Both the position numbers and the translations under genes were made by a program. Below, one piece after another: positions 25,961 to 34,287 of a DNA stretch of 48,636 nt (position 1 is the first letter of the stretch; every line of letters starts with the position of its first letter). Source of the DNA: Bacteroidales bacterium UBA1216. Lineage in GTDB: Bacteria > Bacteroidota > Bacteroidia > Bacteroidales > Paludibacteraceae. Below the pieces are notes generated by a model. That model was not told the origin of the DNA. It made no database searches and saw only the letters and a program-made list of their open reading frames with translations. The stretch spans positions 15,182-63,817 of the forward strand of contig DBXI01000044.1 in assembly GCA_002309255.1 (NCBI GenBank), read 5' to 3'.

Positions 25961-26135
25961 GTTCTTTCTATTGTGGTTCGTCATAAATCCATAAAATATG
26001 CAAGTAAACCCTAGGATAACCTCGTGTTTAGTCCTTTTGGAGACCGTGTTTGTCGGCTTCGGTTATATATCATAAAAGTGCCATATTCTCAACGAGACAT
26101 AGCACTTTTTCCTTATACAATAAAACAGACTTATT
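25961..26135. other. Intergenic region with bidirectional terminator-like hairpin
   Basis: No gene seen. AAAAGTGCCAT and ATAGCACTTTT at 26074-26109 form an 11-bp stem with one mismatch, and T/A runs lie on both sides. It would end the minus-strand leucine-rich repeat transcript. Confidence 0.6.
26074..26110 (-). terminator. Rho-independent-like terminator of the LRR gene
   Basis: Imperfect stem AAAAGTGCCAT / ATAGCACTTTT with a 14-base loop, 26 bases after the LRR gene stop; runs of T follow on either strand. Confidence 0.6.
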
Positions 26136-29100
26136 CTATCTCACCTCCTGCCCTTGGACAGTGTAAGTTTTGCCCTCGCGGATGATGAGGAGTTGGCCGT
26201 TACGGATAATCTTTCGGATAGAGATTTCGGGATCCGTATTACCTAAAGATGAAAGTATATCTTGGGCTTTAGCCTTGTACTCGATCCGGATGTTACGCAC
26301 CTTAAACGATCCACTGCTTTCTGTACTCGGGTTGGCAACAAAACCGATCTTTACGAACGGTCGTTCGCCGTACGCGTAGTCGGCGTTATCCCACAGAAGA
26401 TTGTCGGGCAGGAATGTGGCAACAGACTGCCATTCAGTCTTTTGCAGGTTGAAGAAGTAGTTGCTCTTTGTCCAGCGTTTGTTCTCCGAGTCGCGCAGGT
26501 ATGGATAAAGAACGATGTTCTCACCATTGCCGTAATAGTCGAAACTGATGTTGATGATTTCTCCTATATCGTCGGGCAATGGGAATTCAAAACCCACTAC
26601 TTTCCATGAAGCTAGAGTGGTGTAATCCACGTTCAATTCGTTATTGGTGACAGTCCAATAAACCGTGCAGTTCGAGGACGATGTCGTCGCGGCTGTATTC
26701 AAATCAATTGTAGTAGTCGTTGTCTCGATTTGCGGGATCGGTGTAGCCTCGTACACAGCGGTGTAGGTCGCATCCTTCGTTACTGCCACGATCTCTGGTG
26801 TCCAGCCAATGAATGAATACGTATATTCGCTGGTAGCAGGTCTGCTCGGGGAATCGGGTGCAACAGGTGTTGTGTTTTCCTCCACTTGCTCGGATTTCAG
26901 CACCGTTCCGTCCCAATCCACGAAAGTGACGGTATAATAGGTTGGTTCAGGTGCGTTTTGCTCATATTGAGCAGTAACTGTCAAATCGGATTGAATATTC
27001 GTGAAATCCTTATCCCAACCGGTGAACGTGTAGCCTTCGCGAGTAGGATCCGTAGGAGCAGTCGCCGACTGTCCTTCTTCCACTTGCTCGGATTTCAGCA
27101 CAGTCTCGTCCCAATCTACGAAGGTGACAGTATAATAGGTTGTGCTTCCTATGGCTCGGATAGAAGCAAAATCTTTCCATACACTTGCAGACTTGTATGC
27201 TTCCATAGATTCTGCAGGCACATACAATATACATGTTGATTTTGGTACAGAAGTAAACACGTTAGAATAAATCGTTTGCGGTGTTGCAGAATAGTTATAG
27301 AGTGATGCTAAGTTAGAGCAATCACTAAAAGCAGAACTACCAATATTTGTGACGCTATTAGAGATCTCAATGTTTGTTAGGCTTTTACAGTTGGCGAAAG
27401 CAGATTTCCCGATGCTTGTTACGCTATTGGGTATTACAACGCTAGTTAAACCTATACAATTATTGAAAGCACTACTTTTAATTGCAGTTACTCCATTAGG
27501 AATGAACAAATTCGTTATTTCCGAATTATTTAGATATATATGTTTTGCAAAATACAATGGATTAGATTTTGTATCGAACGATATATTACACCATGCTGTA
27601 AGGTCGTTAATGTGGACTGCAGTTAACTTACTACAATTGGCAAATGCCCCCAATGCAATACTGGTAACTCCACTTCCCAATGTAACCGATGACAAAGCCG
27701 AGCAACCAGAGAAAGCGTCTTGTCCAATGACTGTCACATTGTCTGGTATAATAATAGTTTGCAACTTATTACAGCCTCTAAAAATATCTTGGGGGATTCT
27801 TGTTATGCCGCTTGGTAAATTGATAGACTCAAAAGCGCAACCGGAAAAGGCACCTTCTCCGAAACTTGTGACACTTTCAGGAATAGAAACCGACTTTATA
27901 TTTCTGTTATTATAAAAAGCATAACTTCCTATATGACTTATGCCATCTGGTACAACTACGTTTGTTAATAATTCACCATTTACATAAAACTCTTTTCCTA
28001 TTGGGTTAGCATCTCTTGTTGGAAAATCTATAGCACACCATGTTTCTAAATCGTATATATCCACTCTATCAATGGAACAACCGTAGAAGGCATCTGTCCC
28101 TACTTTAGTCACACTGCTTGGAATAGCAATTGTTTTAAGAGTCTTACAATTGTAAAAAGTATATCTATTTATAGCAGTAACAGTGTCTGGTATAACAATA
28201 TTGGTTATTGGTTCTCCATTAAGATACAATGTGCGAGTATTGAACTCCATTGGATGACCTTCATAGCCACTAATATTCACACCGCACCATGCTCCTAAAT
28301 CTGATATATGCACATCCTTTAATTTGTTGCATTTGTAGAAAGCGCGATATCCTATTTTATTTATTCTTTTACCAAATGTAACTGATGTCAAGTTGCTACA
28401 ACTACCGAATGCATATTGATCAATAGTAGCGACACTATCAGGAATAATAATATTGGTAAGATTAGAGCAACCACTAAACGCGAAATCCCCGATACTTGAC
28501 ACATTAGTTCCTATCGAAACAGAAGATAAACTAGAACAACCATTGAATGCATAATTACCTATGCTTGTTACACTATTTGGAATTTCAATAGTTGTCAAAC
28601 TATTACAACCTGAAAAAGCATAACGTCCAATGCTAGTAACGCTATCGCCAATTATTGCAGATGACAGATTATCGCAACCTTGGAACGCGCTCCAACCAAT
28701 ACTTGTTACTATATTGGGGATAACAATTGAAGTTAAAGTTGTACATTTATAAAATGTAGATTCATGAATGCTACTTATATTATCCGATAGGATTGCAGAT
28801 TCTAAAGCATAACATTGATAGAAAGCCTCTTTTCCAATTTCTGTCACGCTATTGGGAATTACTATTGATTGCAGAGTGTCACACCCATTAAAAGCCGAAT
28901 TCCCTATCTCAGTTACACTATTAGGAATAGAGATAGTCATTAAATTATGACAATATGAGAAAGTCGCACCTGCAATTTTCGTCACGCTTTGCGGAATTGC
29001 AACTGACGTCAAGCCGCAACCAGAGAAAGCACCTCCTTCTATACTTGTCACAGTATTAGGAATGTCAATTGAGGTCAGTGCCTCACAACCACTGAAAGCC

Positions 29101-29435
29101 CTTTGTGCAATAGTTGTAACAGAAGTTGGAATAACAACAGAATTTAAAGTTGTACAATGTGCAAATGCGTAATTTCCAATTTCAACTACTTTATACGTAT
29201 ATGTTTCATTATTTCCGTCACCATCCCTATCTTTGGTTATTGACACGGATGATGGGATATTTGCTTCTGTTAATCCTTGATAGTTACTTTTACTATCGTA
29301 GCACTCATATGTCACACGAGCTGTTTTGTCTTCATCATACAGCCAATAATATAGGTCGCCGATTTTAGTTTGTGCACTCATTGTTCCTATACTTGCTGCA
29401 AGTGCCAGGAAAAGAGTAAATAATTTGTGTTTCAC
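26136..29435 (-). CDS. BspA-like leucine-rich repeat surface protein with InlB B-repeats
   Basis: About 1099 residues from the GTG at 29435, which gives a clean signal peptide (KHKLFTLFLALAASIGTMSA). Order: signal; more than twenty BspA/Treponema-type LRR_5 units of about 23 residues (for example IPNSVTSIGNYAFNGCSSL), with several longer spacer units carrying LYLNGEPITNIVIPD; two InlB B-repeat (Flg_new) units near 765-900 (FVDWDETVLKSEQVEE; FVDWDGTVLKSEQVEE); a beta-rich domain about 910-1060; and the tag IIRNGQLLIIREGKTYTVQG. Such proteins act in adhesion or protein binding at the surface; the ligand is unknown. The repeat part is visibly AT-richer than the window average. Confidence 0.9.
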   Translation of the reverse strand: MKHKLFTLFLALAASIGTMSAQTKIGDLYYWLYDEDKTARVTYECYDSKSNYQGLTEANIPSSVSITKDRDGDGNNETYTYKVVEIGNYAFAHCTTLNSVVIPTSVTTIAQRAFSGCEALTSIDIPNTVTSIEGGAFSGCGLTSVAIPQSVTKIAGATFSYCHNLMTISIPNSVTEIGNSAFNGCDTLQSIVIPNSVTEIGKEAFYQCYALESAILSDNISSIHESTFYKCTTLTSIVIPNIVTSIGWSAFQGCDNLSSAIIGDSVTSIGRYAFSGCNSLTTIEIPNSVTSIGNYAFNGCSSLSSVSIGTNVSSIGDFAFSGCSNLTNIIIPDSVATIDQYAFGSCSNLTSVTFGKRINKIGYRAFYKCNKLKDVHISDLGAWCGVNISGYEGHPMEFNTRTLYLNGEPITNIVIPDTVTAINRYTFYNCKTLKTIAIPSSVTKVGTDAFYGCSIDRVDIYDLETWCAIDFPTRDANPIGKEFYVNGELLTNVVVPDGISHIGSYAFYNNRNIKSVSIPESVTSFGEGAFSGCAFESINLPSGITRIPQDIFRGCNKLQTIIIPDNVTVIGQDAFSGCSALSSVTLGSGVTSIALGAFANCSKLTAVHINDLTAWCNISFDTKSNPLYFAKHIYLNNSEITNLFIPNGVTAIKSSAFNNCIGLTSVVIPNSVTSIGKSAFANCKSLTNIEISNSVTNIGSSAFSDCSNLASLYNYSATPQTIYSNVFTSVPKSTCILYVPAESMEAYKSASVWKDFASIRAIGSTTYYTVTFVDWDETVLKSEQVEEGQSATAPTDPTREGYTFTGWDKDFTNIQSDLTVTAQYEQNAPEPTYYTVTFVDWDGTVLKSEQVEENTTPVAPDSPSRPATSEYTYSFIGWTPEIVAVTKDATYTAVYEATPIPQIETTTTTIDLNTAATTSSSNCTVYWTVTNNELNVDYTTLASWKVVGFEFPLPDDIGEIINISFDYYGNGENIVLYPYLRDSENKRWTKSNYFFNLQKTEWQSVATFLPDNLLWDNADYAYGERPFVKIGFVANPSTESSGSFKVRNIRIEYKAKAQDILSSLGNTDPEISIRKIIRNGQLLIIREGKTYTVQGQEVR

Positions 29436-29738
29436 GATCGTATACCCTTGATCCGTGTCGGGCGCAACTTTTATGCCTGCAGGGAGGCGGTTAATATTGT
29501 GGTTGATTGATAAAAGAAAGCTATTTACACGCAAAAGCGTGGAGTCCAATTGGTCTTCACGCTCATCAAGGGCTTCGCAATCCCTGCAACTGGTAGAAAA
29601 CAACCGACGTCCACGCCCGATATGCAAACCCACCTCACCCGTTGAGGGCGTGGACGGAATATATACATATCCACGAGGACATTCATTGTTGCTGTTACGA
29701 CCAGTTGCGAATGTTGCGAAGATTCTGATGAGTCGCAA
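29436..29738 (-). promoter_or_regulatory. Structured leader upstream of the LRR gene
   Basis: A 303-base stretch with no independent gene I can name. On the minus strand it is open in frame with the LRR start for 101 codons, and the plus strand is also open. It holds a perfect 10-bp inverted repeat GTCCACGCCC (29609-29618) / GGGCGTGGAC (29646-29655) and a hairpin CACGC-AAAA-GCGTG (29528-29541). It looks like an RNA leader with structure, not a protein N-terminus, because a good signal peptide begins only at 29435. Which signal it would sense is unknown. Confidence 0.5.
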
Positions 29739-29862
29739 ACAACGTCAATAAACGCCTTTTATTATGTCACCCTATTTTACGTCTTGGGTTGCGGACAACC
29801 GCAATTAACCCTGCGGTGAAGGGATAAACCGGTCGCAATTAGCGACCGGTTGCTATACTAAC
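29739..29862 (-). terminator. Terminator region after the PUR gene
   Basis: A perfect stem AACCGGTCGC / GCGACCGGTT with a 5-base loop at 29827-29851, followed on the minus strand by TTTATCC. A second weaker CCGCA/TGCGG stem lies at 29797-29816. Nothing coding seen. Confidence 0.65.
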
Positions 29863-30285
29863 TTAATCCTTTCCGATCAGGCGGCCGAGTAAGCCGCGTT
29901 TCTTTTCGGCGGGTTCCTCTGCAGCGGGCGCTTCCGCCTCGGCTTGGGCTTCGGGTTTGGCTTCAGCGGGTGCTTCTTCCGTTTCCTCGGGTGACCACTC
30001 ACGGCGCGATTCGATCTCGCCGACCTGTCCCTTGACATAGGCGATAACATCCTCCAGTCCTTCGCAGAAGTGCGCGAAATCCTCCTTGTAGAGGAAGAGT
30101 TTGTGCTTCTCGAACTGCGGGGCTTCCTCACCCATCACTCGTTTCTTACTCTCCGTGATGCACAGGTAGTGGTCACCTGTACGATCCTTCTTCACGTCCA
30201 GGTAATAGATTCGTTTACCTGCCTTCACCGAACGGGAATACACGATCTCTGACTCCCGTCTCTCATCAAACTTACGATTTTCCAT
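29863..30285 (-). CDS. PUR family DNA/RNA-binding protein (DUF3276)
   Basis: A 140-residue protein. The first 90 residues are the Bacteroidota DUF3276/PUR-alpha-like single-strand nucleic-acid-binding fold (EIVYSRSVKAGKRIYYLDVK; KHKLFLYKEDFAHF). The C-terminal 50 residues are low complexity, rich in Ala, Glu and Pro, then basic (EKKRGLLGRLIGKD). Function in the cell is not established. It has its own promoter at 30355-30386 and a terminator, so it is a single-gene unit, divergent from nusB. Confidence 0.88.
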   Translation of the reverse strand: MENRKFDERRESEIVYSRSVKAGKRIYYLDVKKDRTGDHYLCITESKKRVMGEEAPQFEKHKLFLYKEDFAHFCEGLEDVIAYVKGQVGEIESRREWSPEETEEAPAEAKPEAQAEAEAPAAEEPAEKKRGLLGRLIGKD

Positions 30286-30354
30286 CTCAATATTCGGGCT
30301 TTGCCCCTCAATTAATTAAATACTTACTGAGCATCTGCTGCTCATTTGCGGCTA

Positions 30355-30386
30355 CAAAGTTACAACTTTTTTTTGATATTTGCAAA
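30355..30386 (-). promoter_or_regulatory. Promoter for the PUR gene
   Basis: On the minus strand TTTG (30383-30386), 20 bases, TAACTTTG (30355-30362): an exact Bacteroidetes promoter pattern, giving a leader of about 60 bases. Confidence 0.85.
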
Positions 30387-30422
30387 CAAAAATGACTATT
30401 TGGCGTTTTTTTTGTGAATATA

Positions 30423-30454
30423 TTTGCATTTTTGCATTTTTTTTTGTATCTTTG
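30423..30454 (+). promoter_or_regulatory. Promoter for nusB and downstream genes
   Basis: TTTG (30423-30426), 20 bases, TATCTTTG (30447-30454). The predicted transcript would have a leader of about 155 bases before nusB. Confidence 0.85.
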
Positions 30455-30460
30455 TGTGCT

Positions 30461-30615
30461 CGTTCGGCAAATTGTGCTAAAAGATGACGTTCCACGCCAT
30501 AAAGCACACCATAGCCTGCCCCCCAATACGCAAACTTGCGGGGATCCCATTGCCTCCGAGCTCCCACTTCGCGCATTGCTTGTGGGTGCCCTGAGAAAAG
30601 GAAAACATAACGCAT
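30461..30615 (+). other. nusB leader with hairpin repeat
   Basis: The rest of the PUR-nusB gap. It holds GCTCCCACTTCGCGCATTGC followed by TTGTGGGTGCC (30560-30591), a hairpin related to those at 24194-24230 and 25875-25910, and a CCCC...GCGGGG stem before it. No gene seen. Confidence 0.5.
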
Positions 30616-31572
30616 ATGATCAATCGAACACTTATACGAATCAAGGTGGTACAAACGTTGTTTGGGCACTACCAGAACGAGGGCGCACTGCCCTCCGAGG
30701 CACGCAAGCAGTTGATGCGCAGTTTTGCTGACTGCTATGATCTGTACATTCTGTTGCTGGATTTTGCCAGCGCGCTCACCACGTATGCCGACGAGCAGTT
30801 ACAGGAGCGCATTGCACGTTCGCAGGCTACGCACACGCCCTTCACGCCCAACCGGCGGTTCATCCGCAACCGCTTTGCTCAGCAGCTGTTCACCAACCAG
30901 CGTCTGCGTCATGAGCTTGAGGAGCGCCACTTGTCATGGGAGGCAGGTATGTCGGCCGTGAAAGCCGTATACTTGAGTATGGTAGCTACTGACTGGTACA
31001 AGCAGTACATGGAGCAGACCGACTGCACCTACGAGGATGACAAGCGCATCTGGCGCAAGATCTACACCGAACTGCTGCCCGGCAATGAGGATGTGCTGTC
31101 GGCTCTGGATGAGATGGAGTTGGAGCTCGATCACTTCACCTGGACGACCGATCTGGACTTCGTGCTGTCGTATGTAGTGAAATCCGTGAGGAAGTTCCGT
31201 GAGGAGGAAGGTGTGGGGCAAGCGCTGCTGGAGATGTTCGACTCAGAGGATGATCTGAACTTCGCCACCTCGCTGCTGATGTGCACCATACAGCATCGCG
31301 CCGAGTACGATGCGCTGATTGACGCCCACCTGAAGAACTGGGATCCGGAGCGTGTGGCGCTGATGGACAGGACGATCCTGCTCGTGGCACTGGCGGAGAT
31401 CATGAACTTCCCCGAGATTGCCCTGCAGATCTCGCTGAACGAGTACATCGAGATAGCGAAGGAGTACTCCGGCGAGAAGAACTACTTCTTCATCAACGGC
31501 ATCTTGGACGGCATCATCCGCCAACTCAAGCGCGAAGACAAGCTGCTAAAGGCTGCGGCGCTGGATGAGTAA
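30616..31572 (+). CDS. nusB: Transcription antitermination factor NusB, long form
   Basis: A 318-residue protein, twice the length of E. coli NusB. The start MINRTLIRIKVVQTLF and the C-terminal half (DRTILLVALAEIMNFPEIA; LNEYIEIAKEYSGEKNYFF followed by INGILDG) are the NusB fold; the long central insertion is the usual Bacteroidota form. NusB binds boxA RNA with NusE in rRNA antitermination. It leads the run nusB-yajC-ybbR and has its own promoter. Confidence 0.93.
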   Translation: MINRTLIRIKVVQTLFGHYQNEGALPSEARKQLMRSFADCYDLYILLLDFASALTTYADEQLQERIARSQATHTPFTPNRRFIRNRFAQQLFTNQRLRHELEERHLSWEAGMSAVKAVYLSMVATDWYKQYMEQTDCTYEDDKRIWRKIYTELLPGNEDVLSALDEMELELDHFTWTTDLDFVLSYVVKSVRKFREEEGVGQALLEMFDSEDDLNFATSLLMCTIQHRAEYDALIDAHLKNWDPERVALMDRTILLVALAEIMNFPEIALQISLNEYIEIAKEYSGEKNYFFINGILDGIIRQLKREDKLLKAAALDE

Positions 31573-31575
31573 GTA

Positions 31576-31641
31576 TAGACCGCTTCGCTCAAAGAAGAAA
31601 GACTGATTAGGCTTTTGTCTTTCGACTTTTATCTTTTGACT
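31576..31641 (+). repeat. Stop-anchored intergenic element, copy 3 (nusB-yajC)
   Basis: Starts three bases after the nusB stop with TAGACCGCTTCGCTCAAAGA, then GACTGATTAGGCTTT and heptads of type TTTCGAC/TTTTATC. Nearly the same as copy 6 at 44645-44704 on the other strand. Confidence 0.8.
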
Positions 31642-31660
31642 AAATAAAAAACAGTATATT

Positions 31661-31996
31661 ATGTTAGCAACAATTCTTTTACAATTAGGCAGCGCCGGAG
31701 CAGATGGTGCACAGGCCGGTAGCCAATGGTCGTTCTGGATCATGATGATCCTGATCTTCGTAGTGTTCTACTTCTTCATGATCCGTCCGCAGACGAAGAA
31801 ACAGAAAGAGCTGCAGAAGCAACGCGAAGAGATGAAGAAAGGTGACAAGGTAGTTACCGCAGGCGGTATATACGGCGAGATCAAAGAGGTGAAAGAGAAC
31901 TACTTCCTGATCACCATCGACAAGGATGTCGTTATTCGCGTGGATAAGAACAGCGTTTTTGCCTCCGCTGAGGATGCTCAGCCGGCGCAGAAATAA
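31661..31996 (+). CDS. yajC: Preprotein translocase accessory subunit YajC
   Basis: A 111-residue inner-membrane protein associated with SecDF-SecYEG. It has a short N-terminus, a single transmembrane helix with the family ending (FVVFYFFMIRPQTKKQKE) and a soluble domain with GDKVVTAGGIYGEI. Length and motif are typical. Confidence 0.95.
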   Translation: MLATILLQLGSAGADGAQAGSQWSFWIMMILIFVVFYFFMIRPQTKKQKELQKQREEMKKGDKVVTAGGIYGEIKEVKENYFLITIDKDVVIRVDKNSVFASAEDAQPAQK

Positions 31997-31999
31997 TTA

Positions 32000-32152
32000 T
32001 AGACCGCTACGCTCAAAGAGAAAAGACCGCAGCCAAACTTGGCTGCTAAAAGACAAAAGCCTGATCACTCACCAATACAACACATAATAGGCTTTGAGTG
32101 CACAGCACGATCTTTTATCTTACAGTGAGCGCAGCGAACGGTCTTTCGATTA
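32000..32152 (+). repeat. Stop-anchored intergenic element, copy 4 (yajC-ybbR)
   Basis: Begins four bases after the yajC stop with TAGACCGCTACGCTCAAAGA and ends near the ybbR start with an inverted arm GAGCGCAGCGAACGGTCTTT. Inside is a perfect hairpin GCAGCCAAACTTGGCTGC (32029-32046), whose core also occurs in the rnfD-rnfG gap (41687-41706). Confidence 0.8.
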
Positions 32153-32165
32153 ACGAAACAAAGCA

Positions 32166-33176
32166 GTGAACGATTTTTTGCGTCGGCAGTTGCGTCGGTT
32201 CAGGGCGTTCTTGCATAGCAAGGATGCGTTGCTTTACTTGGCGTTTGTGCTATTGGCAACCATCATCTGGTTCGCCAACGCGTTCAGCACACGCCGCACG
32301 GTGACAATGACGATCCCGGTGACATACACCGATGTGCCGGACGACTACATCTTCACCGCCGCGCCTACTGATCATGTGCACGTCACGCTTGAGGACGAGG
32401 GCATCGATCTGTTCCACAACCGCGAGCGTCTCTACGAGCTCACCTTCGACTTGTCGGAGCACATGCGCGGCGAGGAGGGGACGTTCATCATCCCCATGGA
32501 CGAGTTGCGTCAGGCGATAGCCCAACAACTGGTGGGTGATGCAGGCTTGGTGGCTTTTGTGCCCGAACTGCTGACGGGTAACTACACGCGCCAGCACGAG
32601 AAAGTGGTTCCGGTTGTTTATACGGGGCAAATCAAGCCCGCCACGCAGCACCAGCTCAGCGGCGAGGTGGAGCTCACGCCAAGCATGGTGCATATCTACG
32701 GCACCGAGCAGGATCTGGCGGCTACCGATCACATCGAGACCAACCTGACCGATTACGAAGGCGTGCAGGACACCTTCCTCACCCGACTGGCACTCATAGC
32801 GCCGGAGCGCATACGCGTGGTGCCGGACACTGTAGCCCTGCAAGTGGTGGCCGAGCAGTTCACCGAGAAAGGCATGCAGCTCAGTATACGCACGCCCGAC
32901 CTGAGCGACCGCGGACAGGTGCTGCACCTCTTCCCCGAACAAGTACGTGTCACCTTCCGCATAGGCACAACACGGTTCGCCGAGGTCAACCAGAGCGACA
33001 TAGAGGCGTTCGTCGATCTGCCGCAGGAGGGGATTGATCACCTGCCCGTGCGCGTTGAGTCACGCAACCCGTATGTCACACACATTCGCGTCAAACCCGA
33101 AGAAGTAGAATATCTAATTGAAAGTTATGAGACCCTTACAGATGGTGGATCTGCAGCAGCAGTACCAGAAAATTAA
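32166..33176 (+). CDS. YbbR-like domain protein
   Basis: A 336-residue membrane-anchored protein: GTG start, basic N-terminus, one transmembrane segment (LLYLAFVLLATIIWFANAF), then three to four YbbR-type beta domains (for example VTMTIPVTYTDVPDDY; VVPVVYTGQIKPA; PEQVRVTFRIGT). In Firmicutes YbbR (CdaR) regulates the diadenylate cyclase; here no cyclase is next to it. Its last 50 bases overlap the DegT-family gene in another frame, so the last 16 residues may be a recent extension. Confidence 0.85.
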   Translation: MNDFLRRQLRRFRAFLHSKDALLYLAFVLLATIIWFANAFSTRRTVTMTIPVTYTDVPDDYIFTAAPTDHVHVTLEDEGIDLFHNRERLYELTFDLSEHMRGEEGTFIIPMDELRQAIAQQLVGDAGLVAFVPELLTGNYTRQHEKVVPVVYTGQIKPATQHQLSGEVELTPSMVHIYGTEQDLAATDHIETNLTDYEGVQDTFLTRLALIAPERIRVVPDTVALQVVAEQFTEKGMQLSIRTPDLSDRGQVLHLFPEQVRVTFRIGTTRFAEVNQSDIEAFVDLPQEGIDHLPVRVESRNPYVTHIRVKPEEVEYLIESYETLTDGGSAAAVPEN

Positions 33177-34257
33177 GCCTGAGATGGATGCTGCTATTCA
33201 AGCAGTTATAGATAGTGCAGCGTTCGTCAAGGGCGCACAAGTGGAGCGGTTCGCCGAGCATCTGTCCGCCTATACCGGCGCCAAGCACGTCATACCCGTA
33301 GCTAACGGCACCGAAGCCTTGCAGATAGCTCTGATGGCGCTCGGTCTTAAGCCCGGCGACGAAGTGATCACCCCTACGTTCACCTTCATCGCTACCGCCG
33401 AGGTAGTGGCGTTGCTGGGGCTGACACCCGTGGTGGTGGATGTTGACTGGGGTACGATGAACATGAGCGTGGAGGCTGTCAAGCGCGCCATCACGCCAAA
33501 GACAAAAGCCATCGTGCCTGTCCATCTGTTCGGCCAGTGCGCCGAGATGGAGGAGCTACTGGCATTGGCACGCGAACACAAGCTCTATGTAGTGGAGGAC
33601 ACCGCACAGGCTATCGGTGCACGCTACACCTTCAGCGACGGCCACACCCAACAGGCCGGCACGATGGGCGAGATAGGTTGCACCAGTTTCTTCCCGTCAA
33701 AGAACCTCGGCTGCTACGGTGACGGTGGCGCACTGTTCACCAACGATGACGAACTGGCACGTAAGATCCGCATCATCGCCAACCACGGAATGACGATTCG
33801 CTACCACCACGACATGATCGGCGTGAACTCGCGTCTAGACACCATTCAGGCTGCTATTCTGGACACCAAGCTGCCGCACCTGGATGAGTACACGGCGGCT
33901 CGTCAGGCAGCAGCAGCCTACTACGACCATGCGTTTGCCGACTGCGACAAGCTGCTCGTACCCGAGCGCACCCCGCACAGCACGCATGTGTTCCATCAAT
34001 ACACGCTGCGCGTCGTTGGTGCTGACCGCGATGCACTGCGCGAGCGCCTGACGCAAGCCGGTGTGCCTGCGATGATCTACTATCCAATCCCGCTACACCT
34101 GCAGAAAGCGTACCAAGACCCGCGCTACAAAGCCGGTGACTTCCCCGTAGCCGAACGACTGGCTGCCTGCGTGCTCTCGCTGCCCATGCACACCGAGCTC
34201 GACGACGAGCAACTGGCATTCATCACCGGTGAGGTGCTCAAGAGTTTAACGGATTAA
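33127..34257 (+). CDS. DegT/DnrJ/EryC1/StrS family PLP aminotransferase
   Basis: A 376-residue sugar aminotransferase-like enzyme that uses PLP. It begins MRPLQMVDLQQQY and has VIPVANGTEALQIAL, HLFGQCAEMEEL, the aspartate motif VVEDTAQAIGA and the PLP lysine in SFFPSKNLGCYGDGGAL. In the family the product is an amino-sugar nucleotide (for example UDP-4-amino or dTDP-3-amino sugars) for LPS or glycans; the substrate here is unknown. The start overlaps the ybbR end by 50 bases, an unusual overlap; MVDL at 33142 would shorten it. Confidence 0.92.
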   Translation: MRPLQMVDLQQQYQKIKPEMDAAIQAVIDSAAFVKGAQVERFAEHLSAYTGAKHVIPVANGTEALQIALMALGLKPGDEVITPTFTFIATAEVVALLGLTPVVVDVDWGTMNMSVEAVKRAITPKTKAIVPVHLFGQCAEMEELLALAREHKLYVVEDTAQAIGARYTFSDGHTQQAGTMGEIGCTSFFPSKNLGCYGDGGALFTNDDELARKIRIIANHGMTIRYHHDMIGVNSRLDTIQAAILDTKLPHLDEYTAARQAAAAYYDHAFADCDKLLVPERTPHSTHVFHQYTLRVVGADRDALRERLTQAGVPAMIYYPIPLHLQKAYQDPRYKAGDFPVAERLAACVLSLPMHTELDDEQLAFITGEVLKSLTD

Positions 34258-34284
34258 GGTTTAACGGCTTAACAATTTAACGAC
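34243..34284 (+). repeat. 8-bp period repeat TTTAACGG
   Basis: Five degenerate units (TTTAACGG, ATTAAGG, TTTAACGG, CTTAACAA, TTTAACGA) run from the last codons of the aminotransferase gene across the gap to rpoN. Confidence 0.7.
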
Positions 34285-34287
34285 ATC

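Noticed and set aside
29455..29751. Plus-strand open frame of 98 codons opposite the LRR leader
   Set aside because: No family resemblance, and the sequence is dominated by inverted repeats that make both strands open; I treat the region as a leader.
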